Shown: positions 1 to 9,405 of the stretch, in pieces
Numbering within the stretch: position 1 is the first letter of the stretch
Layout of the letters: each line of letters starts with the position of its first letter
Assembly: GCF_036898095.1 (NCBI RefSeq)
Contig: NC_090731.1
Location: 144,092,386-144,156,385 of the forward strand
Source of the DNA: Palaemon carinicauda
Lineage: Eukaryota > Arthropoda > Malacostraca > Decapoda > Palaemonidae
DNA length: 64,000 nt
Reading direction: 5' to 3'
Notes under the pieces: model-generated
Told to the model about the DNA's origin: nothing
The model's input: only the letters and a program-made list of their open reading frames with translations
Database searches by the model: none
Translations under genes and position numbers: made by a program

Positions 1-107
1 GGTCGGGATACGCCAGCGATCGCTATACAGGTGGGGGTGTACACAACAGCGCCATCTGTGAGCAGGTACTCAAGTACTTCTTGTCAACAAGAACTCAATT
101 TTTCCTC
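1..107 (+). repeat. Left inverted terminal repeat of DIRS copy 1 (partial)
   Basis: Reverse-complement match to 6146-6253, ending at the T-run near 101-107 where one base is inserted or deleted between arms. The outer part of this arm, including the element tip, lies upstream of the window. Confidence 0.9.
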
Positions 108-199
108 TGTCGTGCCTCCGGCTAGACCTACTTGGATACGCTGTTGATTCTGGAGTTATTGTTCACGATTTGGTGATGTATTTGCTCTAGAGTTTAGCC

Positions 200-1250
200 T
201 TCGCTATTCAGGAAGCTTTATCTTTAGCTTAGCAAGCTTTTGGAATTAATTTGAATTAATTATGGTGACGAAGAGAGTATGGACTCTCTTTCACTTTTAA
301 ATGGCCGACCCTTCCCTTAGACGGAAGTGTTGGTGTCGAAGAGAGTATAGACTCTCTTTCACTTTTTATTTTATATCTCTCCGCCATTTATAGGCCTCTT
401 CGATTAACTTTCCTTAAAAAAAAAAAAAAAATATGCGACCTTTCCTAATAGTAGGCGGTCCTTACTTGGAACCGAAGTTAATTAACATTGAGCTCGTCAT
501 ATCGTTTTTCCTGTTAAGAATTTATGCTATTTTAATTTTATGTTTTTGAAAGAATTTCTTTGATAAGTCTCGTACTGTTTTCAAAGTTGAACTAACGTTT
601 TGTTTAGTCTCCGCAGTTGTTGACGTTCAGAACGTTCAACTTGCGCTCTATCGTTACGATAGAGAGAGAGTATTCACGGTTTCACGTTGCAGTAAGAGTA
701 AACCGATTCTAGCGTTTCGTTCATTCTTTCTTAGCTTAAATGGTTTTAATTCTAATAAAGGAACTTTTTATTTGGGAAACCTTTCAGTTTTTTTCCTTTA
801 ACAAATAATATGTTTTAACGATATATATAATTGGGCTCATCTCTCAGGTTCTAAGTCAAGAGAGAGAGAGAGAGAGATAGAGACGGAGGGAGAGAGAGGA
901 GGATAAACGTTTCGTTCAAGCGGGTAACGTTGTTCTCGTTTTTTTTTTTTTTTTTTTTTTGCTCTTCTCCCTAGTCGATAGAGGGGAAGAAGGTAAAACG
1001 TTTCTAGAGTTTTATTCTTGTTCCCAGGCTTTATGCGGTGAGAGATTTTAAACGTAGTTTATTTGATCTAGTGTTTAGTCTCTTTTCCAGCCACTGAATT
1101 CTTTATCTTTCATTAGGTTTTTCTGTTACATTGTAATACTGTTTTCGCAATTACTACCTTTTAATGAAGGATAGGATTGCGTGTTTCAGGTACAACCACT
1201 TAAAGTTTCGAGTTCAGTGAAATAAGTGCAAACAGAAAATCAAAAGTGAT
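200..1250 (+). other. Leader-like segment of DIRS copy 1 with no counterpart in copy 2
   Basis: In copy 2 the Gag start lies about 140 bp inside the left repeat. In copy 1 about 1 kb of AT-rich sequence separates the repeat from the first Gag homology. It holds two near-identical segments (about 263-300 and 331-368). Each has a short perfect hairpin: stem aagagagt/actctctt around a 4-base loop. It also holds an A-run (417-431), a short (GA)n tract (about 859-877) and a T-run (about 940-960). I see no protein match. It may be a longer 5' UTR or an insertion. Confidence 0.55.
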
Positions 1251-1253
1251 AAA

Positions 1254-2792
1254 GTGATATGCGCAAAGTGTTACAGTGTTGCATTCGAGGGTTCGTCTGT
1301 TCGTGCCAGTCGTTCACCTAGTCCGATACCTCTTACAAGCTCCCAAGCCCAGGGGAGAAGTAATGTCGAAGGACTTATGGGTTCCTCAGGCCTTGATCGA
1401 CGAACAGACGTTTCCCTCTGTGGTTTCGGGTGTATCTACACACGTTGCCGACGTGATCACCCCACCCACACAAAGACGAGAGAGCCCATTTATTCCTCGT
1501 CTGCGGAAGAGGTTTCTCGCAGAAACCATGGACCAAATCTTGAAGCTTTTAAGTGCAAGTCGGTCCCTTCCGCGCAAGTCCAACGGCCTAGGTGTAGCCA
1601 CTGGGTCAGTTCGGACTCGCTGCAGTACGACAACTGCACACCTCCTAGAGAGGCTAGGTGGTACCGCAACAGGCAGTAACTCCGTCTGTTGCCGCACCAG
1701 CTGTTTTAGACCCTCAGTCACAACGGACAGTAGCTCCGTTTGTTGTTGTCTTTCATAGACCCTAGTGGTCCATGCTGCAGACTATACAGTCTCAGCTTGC
1801 TCCTTCATGCAGGAGTATCATGCTGGAAGGTTGACAATGCAGCCTGTTTACCTACAACCCGCCGAGGTTGTGCGCTCAGCAGATACTGCGGCTGCCTGCT
1901 CCCACACCACACCTGTGAGAGCTCCTCCACCGATGCGCAGTCCTCACTGCCAGACGCATGTTCTTGCTGCACCATCTGCTAACATGCGTGAGCTGCCGCA
2001 TCAGGAGTTGCCGGGTTCCAGCACTATGCGGCATTCTCCTCAGCCCATGCAGCATGCTCTGCAGACCTTACAGCATGCTCCGCATACCATGCAGCATGAG
2101 CCGCATACCATGCAGCATGAGCCGCATACCATGCAGCATGAGCCGCATGCCTTACCTCATGCTCTGCATACCATACCGCATGCTCTGCATACCTTACAGC
2201 ATGCTCTGCATACCTTACAGCATGCTCTGCATACCATACCGCATGCTCCTCAACCCACCGCAGCCCCTCCCACGCACCAGCACTCTGCTTTTGTTGTTGC
2301 CAGCTCCCACACTCCGACTGCGGAGAAGGTTGACGATGCACCCGTGGGCCTACACCTCCCACGGTTGTGCGCCCGGCATGGCTTCATGCTCTCACACTCT
2401 TGTTGTGAGAGCTCCTCCACCCATGCACAGTCAACCCTGCCAGATGTATGATGACTCCCACACACAGAGCACTCCGTTGCCGTGCGGGAGCTACCACAAG
2501 CTGCCGTGTTTTGACACGGTGTGTCAGCCTCCGCAACACACTGTGGTTACCGCCACTCGCCAGCAGCAAACTAGTCAGGCAGGAGTTGAGGCTTCCCCAC
2601 ACATCTTTGGTTGTTGCCAACTCACAAACTGTCATGCAGTTACATGACGTTGCCTTCTGGTCTGCTACTTATACACCAGTGCTGTATGTCCTCACGCTCC
2701 TGTTGTGGTTGACAGTTCAGTTTTTGACAGTTCACAGACTGTCAAGCAGTTTCATAACGTTGCCTTCTGGTCTGCTGCTTTTGCACCAGTGA
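1254..2792 (+). pseudogene. Gag-like ORF1 remnant of DIRS copy 1
   Basis: Translation from about 1270 gives peptide blocks matching copy 2 Gag, such as SSVRASRSPSP and SSQAQGRSNVEG, then CSHWVSSDS near 1600. The reading frame changes several times: the blocks lie in different frames at 1254-1679, 1276-1758 and 1765-2451. The N-terminal Cys-rich zinc-binding region of copy 2 Gag is absent. The middle has expanded into a His/Gln-rich heptad repeat (2040-2255), and beyond about 2450 the match fades into degenerate sequence. The conserved Gag C-terminal domain is missing. It is not a functional gene. Confidence 0.75.
2040..2255 (+). repeat. 21-bp coding minisatellite inside the Gag remnant
   Basis: About ten tandem 21-bp units of the type catgctctgcataccttac plus two bases. 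In one frame they encode the heptad HALHTLQ and variants such as HEPHTMQ. Because the unit is a multiple of three, all forward frames stay open. Copy 2 has a Pro/Gln-rich region here, without this array, so the expansion is private to copy 1. Confidence 0.85.
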
Positions 2793-3279
2793 AACCCTCA
2801 CTGAGAGAACTTAGCTTTTCTCGGATATGGTTCCTGTAGATGAGAAAGTGCTGTTCTCCCTCCTTCTGATATTCCCTTGAGGACTCTGTCATTTGGAGAG
2901 GAGCCTTAAGCTGCTTAGCCTCCTATGGACTTTTATTTAAGCATAACATGCTTCCAGGGAGGGTAAATGGTTCCGCTTCAGTCGCTAACCTCGTCTGTTG
3001 CCACACCTGCTCCCATAGACCTTGAGCTTTGTTACAAGACATGCAGTCCAAGCTTAGTCCTTGATAGAGAATTTTTTTTTTACGGAGTCAGTGTGTCACT
3101 GGGAAGACGTTCAACAACCAGCAGAGGTGACTTGTTGTGACGCAGTGCGGCAACCTCAGCAACCCGATAAGGAGTTGTCTGTACTACCCAGACAGTCTTG
3201 ACAGTTTCGGGTTGTCGCTGTACTTCCTCGCTTCCCCATGGTTGACAGTTCACAGACTGTGCAGCAGTACCATGATCTT
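2793..3279 (+). other. Degenerate region spanning the deletion in DIRS copy 1
   Basis: This stretch joins the decayed Gag middle to RT homology that starts just before the catalytic Asp pair. It contains repeated fragments such as gttgacagttcacagactgt at about 2720 and 3240. No Gag C-terminal or RT N-terminal homology is visible, so roughly 1.7 kb present in copy 2 (about 11.0-12.7 kb) is missing. Confidence 0.6.
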
Positions 3280-5624
3280 GTGTCCGGCTCCGTCAGACGA
3301 CTGGCTTTTAAGAGCTCCCACAAGTCGTCGCTGTCTGGAGAATCTCAGATGGACTATGGATCTGACCAAGGAACTGGGCCTCCTGGTCAATTTAGAGAAG
3401 TCCCAGCTCGTCCCATCCCAGACCATTGTCTACCTGGGTATGGAGATTCAGAGTCGAGTTTTTCGGGCTTTTCCGTCGGCCCCAAGGATCAACCAAGCCC
3501 TAGAATGCATCCAGAGCATGCTGAGAAGGAACCGATGCTCAGTCAGGCAGCGGATGAGTCTAACAGGGACACTTTCATCGCTGGCCCTGTTCATCGAGTT
3601 AGGGAGACTCCACCTCCGCCCCCTTCAGTATCATCTAGCTGCTCACTGGATAAAGGACATGACGCTAGAGACGGTCTCAGTTCCTGTTTCCGAAGAGATG
3701 AGGTCTACTCTAACGTGGTGGAAGAACAGCTTTCTTCTCAAGGAAGGTCTACCTTTGGCTGTTCAGAACCCCGACCGCCGTCTCTTCTCGGACGCATCAG
3801 ACACGGGCTGGGGTGCGACATTGGACGGACAGGAATGCTCGGGAACATGGAATCAGGAGCAAAGGACACTTCACATCAATTGCAAGGAGTTGTTGGCGGT
3901 TCATCTGGCCTTGATAAACTTCAAGTCCCTCCAGCTAAACAAGGTGGTGGAGGTGGACTCCGACAACACCACAGCCTTGGCTTACATCTCCAAGCAGGGA
4001 GGGACTCATTCGAGGAAGTTGTTCTAGATCGCAAGGGACCTCCTCATCTGGTCAAAAGATCGAAAGCTCACGCTGGTAACGAGGTTCATTCAGGGCGATA
4101 TGAATGTCATGGCAGATCGCCTCAGCCGGAAGGGTCAGGTCATCCCCACAGAGTGGACCCTTCACAAGAATGTTTGCAGCAGACTTTGGGCCCTGTGGGG
4201 TCAGCCAACCATAGATCTGTTCGCTACCTCGATGACCTAGAGGCTCCCGTTGTATTGTTCTCCGATTCCAGACCCAGCAGCAGTTCACGTGGATGCTTTT
4301 CTGCTGGATTGGTCCCATCTCGACCTGTATGCATTCCCGCCGTTCAAGATTGTCAACAGGGTACTTCAGAAGTTCTCCTCTCACAAAGGGACACGGCTGA
4401 CGTTGGTTGCTCCCCTCTGGCCCGCGAGAGAATGGTTCACAGAGGTACTGCAATGGCTGGTCGACATTCCCAGGACTCTTCCTCTAAGAGTGGACCTTCT
4501 ACGTCAACCTCACGTAAAGAAGGTACACCCAAACCTCCACGCTCTTCGTCTGACTGCCTTCAGTCTATCGAAAGACTCTCAAGAGCTAGAGGCTTTTCGA
4601 AGGAGGCAGCCAGAGCGATTGCCAGAGCAAGGAGGACATCCACTCTCAGAGTCTATCAGTCTAAATGGGAAGTCTTCCGAAGCTGGTGCTAGGCCAATGC
4701 AGTTTCCTCAACCAGTACCACTGTAACCCAGATTGCTGACTTCCTGTTACATCTAAGGAACGTAAGATCCCTTTCAGCTCCTACGATCAAGGGTTACAGA
4801 AGTATGTTGGCAGCGGTTTTCCGCCACAGAGGCTTGGATCTTTCCACCAACAAAGATCTACAGGACCTCCTTAGGTCTTTTGAGACCTCAAAGGAACGTC
4901 GGTTGTCCACTCCAGGCTGGAATCTAGACGTGGTCCTAAGGTTCCTTATGTCATCAAGATTTGAACCTCTCCAATCAGCCTCTTTTAAGGACCTCACATT
5001 AAAAACTCTTTTCCTCGTGTGCTTGGCAACAGCTAAAAGAGTAAGTGAGATCCACGCCTTCAGCAGGAACATAGTTTTCACATCTGAAACGGCTACATGT
5101 TCCTTGCAGCTCGGTTTTTTGCTAAAAACGAGCTTCCTTCACGTCCTTGGCCTAAGTCGTTCGAGATCCCAAGCCTGTCCAACTTGGTGGGGAACGAACT
5201 GGAGAGAGTACTTTGCCCAGTTAGAGCTCTTAGGTACTATCTAAAAAGGTCAAAACCTTTACGAGGACAATCAGAAGCCTTATGGTGTGCTATCAAGAAG
5301 CCTTCTCTTCCAATGTCTAAGAACTCAGTTTCTTACTACATCAGGCTTCTGATTAGGGAAGCACATTCTCATCTGAAGGAAGAAGACCTTGCTTTGCTGA
5401 AGGTAAGGACACATGAAGTGAGAGCTGTGGCTACTTCAGTGGCCTTCAAACAGAACCGTTCTCTGCAGAGGGTTATGGATGCAACCTATTGGAGAAGCAA
5501 GTCAGTGTTCGCATCATTCTATCTCAAAGATGTCCAGTCTCTTTACGAGAACTGCTACACCCTGGGACCATTCGTAGCAGCGAGTGCAGTAGTAGGTGAG
5601 GGCTCAGCCACTACATTCCCATAA
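3238..5624 (+). pseudogene. Tyrosine recombinase ORF remnant of DIRS copy 1
   Basis: The frame at -1 to RT is open from 3238 to a stop at 4690-4692; copy 2 has an Arg codon there. The conserved recombinase domain starts near 4570 (RARGFSKEAA). After the stop it continues in the same frame to about 5117, where a one-base deletion in a T/A run shifts it to the frame of 5097-5624. The catalytic set is still spelled out: Arg at 5038-5040, His-x-x-Arg at 5412-5423 and Tyr at 5520-5522. One stop and one frameshift separate it from an intact ORF, so it decayed later or more slowly than Gag and RT. Confidence 0.9.
3280..4726 (+). pseudogene. RT/RNase H remnant of DIRS copy 1
   Basis: Homology begins at the RT motif C region, reading SDDWLLRA where copy 2 has LDDWLLRA. 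It runs through the RT thumb, all visible RNase H motifs (FSDASDTGWGA, NCKELLAVH, DSDNTTA, GDMNVMADRLS) and the C-terminal domain ending in AFPPF and LVAPLWPAREW. The frame is constant but carries in-frame stops at 4025-4027 and 4238-4240; at both, copy 2 has sense codons. The RT fingers and palm motifs A and B are deleted. The protein is inactive. The overlapping frame that leads into the recombinase stays open across this region. Confidence 0.9.
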
Positions 5625-5841
5625 TCCCATAACCTTTTTAACCTTTCTCTTGAATACTTTTTATGGGTTGTACGGTCGGCTAAGAAGCCTTCCGCATCCT
5701 TGTTGATTTGGCGGGTGGTCAATTCTTTCTTGAGAAGCGCCGAGGTTAGAGGTTGTGATGAGGTCCTTTAGTATGGGTGTCAGCCCTTTATACTTCAGCA
5801 CCTAAGAGTCGTTCAGCATCCTAAGAGGACCGCTACGCTCA

Positions 5842-5896
5842 GTAAGGAAGACGTACTTAATAAAGGCAGAGTAATGGTTCAAGTCGTCTTCCTTAC
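5842..5896 (+). promoter_or_regulatory. Conserved hairpin in the 3' region of DIRS copy 1
   Basis: Perfect 12-bp inverted arms gtaaggaagacg (5842-5853) and cgtcttccttac (5885-5896) enclose a 31-base loop. The same structure lies at the equivalent place in copy 2. Its function is unknown; it could be an RNA processing, packaging or replication signal. Confidence 0.6.
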
Positions 5897-6010
5897 CAGG
5901 TACTTATTTATTTTATGTTATTTTTGAATAACTAATAAAATGAAATACGGGATACTTAGCTTCTTTGTTAACATGTATGCTGGTCTCCACCCACCACCCT
6001 GGGTGTGAAT

Positions 6011-6101
6011 CAGCTACATGATCATCGGGTAAGATTAATATTGAAAAATGTTATTTTCATTAGTAAAATAAATTTTTGAATATACTTACCCGATGATCAT
6101 G
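6011..6101 (+). repeat. Internal complementary region (ICR) of DIRS copy 1
   Basis: The second half is the reverse complement of the right tip (6282-6341). The first half should complement the left tip, which lies outside the window. It carries the copy-1-specific variants (gatcatcggg, and ttattttcattag) that also occur in this copy's right end. In the DIRS model, the ICR templates the joining of the two cDNA ends. Confidence 0.9.
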
Positions 6102-6145
6102 AATTTAAGGACCCGCCCTTCCTCCCCATAGAGAACCAGTGGACC

Positions 6146-6341
6146 GAGGAGAAAATTGAGTTCTTGTTGACAAGAAGTACTTGAGTACCTGCTCACAGAT
6201 GGCGCTGTTGTGTACACCCCCACCTGTATAGCGATCGCTGGCGTATCCCGACCGTAGATTTCTGTCGGGCAACAGAGTTGACAGCTACATGATCATCGGG
6301 TAAGTATATTCAAAAATTTATTTTACTAATGAAAATAACAT
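6146..6341 (+). repeat. Right inverted terminal repeat and tip of DIRS copy 1
   Basis: Bases 6146-6253 pair with 1-107. The outer part to 6341 is matched by the ICR. The tip is set at the last base shared with the ICR, just before sequence belonging to the LINE relic. Confidence 0.85.
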
Positions 6342-6344
6342 TTT

Positions 6345-7630
6345 TCATCCTTCATTCACTCTCTGACATACATCTGGTTCCACTATACCATTTACAGCAA
6401 CAACAGAACCCAAGTACATAACAGATCTACTTCCTCAAGTAACTCTTCATTCAACATGACATTCAATCTAGTACCACCCTCCCTTCTTGTGAATCTCATA
6501 ACCTTATTCTTACCCACATTAACTTAACTTCCTTCTCTCACACACCCTTCCAAACTCTGTCACCAATCCACTCGGTTTCTCCTAAGAATCTACAACCACT
6601 CATGGTCACTCTCATCAGTTTCAATCCTCGACTAAGCACTCCAGCACTCCTCTCTCCTACAGCTCCATCAACAAACAAATTGAACAACCATGGCAACATC
6701 ACACATCCCTTTCTTAGCCCCACTTTCACTGTAAACCACTCTCTTAATGCCTGTGTATAAACTCTTCTTTGCTTGCAACAACCTTCCACCAATTCCATGT
6801 AACGTCATATTCCACATCGCTTCCTATTAACTCTTATTATGAGCTTTCTCCAGATCCATGAAGGCAACATTTACCTCCTTACATTTTGCTAAATATTTCT
6901 CGCATATCTGGCTAACTAAAAATCTGATCCATACATCCCCTACCTCTTCTAAAGCCACCCAGTACTAATAAGATTTCATCTTTTGTTTTACCCTTAATCC
7001 TATTGATTAACACTACCATACACTTTTCCAACCACACACTACAAATTAATACTCCTAGAACTACAACACTCACACACATTTCCTTTACCTTTGTATAGCA
7101 GAATAATACATGCACACACCCAATCCACTGGCACCATTGACAACATAAAACATATGTTAAATAGCCTCACCAATCATTCCAGCATAGTTACAACTCCTTC
7201 CTTTAACATTTCGGCCATCACACTATCCATACCATGTGCTTTTACTGCTCCTGTATCATTTAGTACTCTTCCCTTCCTCTCTTGTAATCTCTCTCTCATT
7301 CTCATCTCCCGTCACTGGTACCTCAACACCTGCAACAACAATTATATTTGTCACATTATGCTCAACAGTCTGCAATCATTCAAAATATTCAATGCACCTT
7401 TTCCTTCCTTGCCTCATAACCTTTAAACAACCTTCCATTTTCATCTTTCACTGTCTCTTCATCTTCATACAAACACCCAATCTCTGACCCACCGCAAGTC
7501 AGCTGCCCTTTTGCATTTTACTTCCACATTTTTCTCTCTCTCAGAAGTCATTTTGCTCTTCACTTTTCTCACAACCTGGCCCTTACCACTAACAAAAGCC
7601 CAACATTCCCTACCCAACCTAATGTTATTT
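6345..7630 (-). pseudogene. LINE (non-LTR) reverse transcriptase relic
   Basis: Reading the minus strand from about 7,500 downwards gives recognisable LINE RT blocks in shifting frames. They are VKDENGRLFKGYE, then EMLKEGVVTMLEWLVRLFN, LLYKGKGN, GFRRGRGCMDQIFS (6912-6953), EKYLAKCKEVNVAFMDLEKA with motif A (6842-6900), GLRKGCVMLPWLFNLFVDGAV (about 6660-6722), and a downstream NKVMRFTRREGG block near 6480. Motif C (ADD) is missing through an internal deletion. Homology runs up to the right tip of DIRS copy 1, so that element sits inside this LINE. It is long dead, with many stops and frameshifts. Confidence 0.8.
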
Positions 7631-9094
7631 AGATTATGCTATTAGTTTTGCATGGATTCCATCTCCTGTGGTTGCTAAATCTCATAACAAAATTTAGTAA
7701 AGTTAGTGTGGGGCACAAATTATTGATGAAGCTGTTAAACCCTGATAAAAATCAAAGTGTGATTGTTAGTAGGTCTGTCATTACAAAAATTCAAATAAAT
7801 ATTCAAGAAATTTAAAGTTATATCGGTAATTCTTGATTACTAATTTAATTTGTAGATACATATCCAGTTAGTATCTATTACAATGTTTAAATTATGTAAT
7901 TCTGCCATGTTTTGAATACTGTTTTGTTTGGTCTAAAACAGCTGAATTTAATCTAAAATAGTTGGATAGAATTTTAGGATGATTGAAATCCATATGCAGG
8001 ATCTTAAATGTATGGCACTGACGTTTGGTTATCTCATTGTTAATGGTGTAAGATTATTTTTACATTAACCATTTCAGACTCTACCGTCTGCCATGTTGTG
8101 ATACATATAAACACACTTATGCTAGGGTAAATGTCACAGTGTTTTAGAAATTTTATTCCTGCTGCATCCTGATTGTGGAATTGACCTTGCCAGGTGATTA
8201 ATTTTAGTGAAAATGTTATCTGTTGTGCGCGTTGAGTTTTGTTTCATAAATTATGTATATATTATGCTTTATTCATCTTAATGTTATGTACTTATTTCAG
8301 TTTTACAGTTCATAATTCAGTAGCAATAGTAATTTAAAATTAATAGCTGAAAATTAATTTACTTAATTTTTTTTTTTGTATTGTGTGATGTAAAAAATCA
8401 AAGTAATGGTTTTGGTTCTTCTGTTTACTGTTTAATATTTCTATAGGATAAATTGATTTTTATGCAACCTTTGAAAATAATTCAATATTTACTCAGATAA
8501 TTAGTCCCTTGTTTTCTATTGTAAAAAAAGCCCTCAACCCGAAACTGGACTCTTAATTCTAGGTCTAGTTGTGATCATGATAGTTTTAACATCTTCACTC
8601 AATTGTAGTAATGTGTTCTTTTCTATAATGTCATAATGAATTGGTAATTCCCAACCCTTTCTTGGTATGTGACTTGGAAGTGAATCAAATGTCCTTAATA
8701 GAAATGCCTGCTTCTAAGACCTGCCTGTCTAATACAATACAATTATCAATTCTTTTATCCTCCCTTTTTTAGTTATTTAAGATCTCTTGTACCATATAGA
8801 TTTTATAACTCTAAAGTTCTTCTAGTGACATTGTCTCTTACATTACATACACAGGAGAGATTTCAACTTCACAACAACCACATTACCACCTACCTTCTAC
8901 GTTTACTTCCTTTACAATCATCATTTGTCACTTTCCTTCCTGCCCTTCTTCTTTTACTTCCTTTCCAATCACCTTTAGTTTTTATTTTGATTTCTATACT
9001 GCATATTTCTCCATTTGTAGTTGTTGGCTGAAGTTATCATTCTTTGTCTTGTGCTCCAGATGCCCTATCCTTTTACTTGTACTGTACATTACTA
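7631..9094. other. AT-rich spacer without recognised content
   Basis: Between the LINE relic and DIRS copy 2. The only ORFs are short, with low-complexity translations. No repeat array or RNA gene is seen. Confidence 0.6.
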
Positions 9095-9266
9095 TTTTCA
9101 ATATTAAACTTACCCGATAATCATGTAGCTGTCAACTCCGTTGCCCGACAGAATTCTATGGAGGGATACGCCAGCTATCACAATACTAGAAGGGGGTGTA
9201 CTTACCAGCGCCACCTGTGGCCAGGTACTCAAGTACTTCTTGTTGACACCTCCTCAATTATTCCTC
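9095..9266 (+). repeat. Left inverted terminal repeat of DIRS copy 2
   Basis: 9108-9266 matches the reverse complement of 15566-15724 over 159 bp. The outermost bases 9095-9107 (ttttcaatattaa) are unique to the left tip and are complemented by the first half of the ICR. Confidence 0.95.
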
Positions 9267-9405
9267 TGTCGTGCTTCCGGCAAGACGTTCTGGGATACGC
9301 TTATGATCTTCGAGTTTGTTCACGACTAATTGGTGAAGTATTCTCTCAGATTTCGATCTTTTGCTTGATTTTGGAAACCCCTTTGGCTAACTCTTTGGAT
9401 TCAAG

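Larger units (their letters stand above)
1..6341 (+). mobile_element. DIRS-like tyrosine-recombinase retrotransposon, copy 1 (decayed, left tip outside window)
   Basis: A second member of the family seen at 9095-15760. The order is the same: left inverted repeat, Gag remnant, RT/RNase H remnant, tyrosine recombinase remnant, ICR and right inverted repeat. The window opens inside the left terminal repeat; bases 1-107 are the reverse complement of 6146-6253 with one small indel. The right tip is placed at 6341, where identity to the ICR stops. Coding parts are broken by stops, a one-base deletion and a large deletion that removes the C-terminal Gag and the first half of RT. It cannot encode its own RT but could be a non-autonomous substrate. 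DIRS-type elements use a tyrosine recombinase instead of a DDE integrase and make no target duplication. Confidence 0.9.

Noticed and set aside
6538..6798. Independent small minus-strand gene
   Set aside because: Its translation (GLRKGCVMLPWLFN) is an RT motif block and belongs to the LINE relic.
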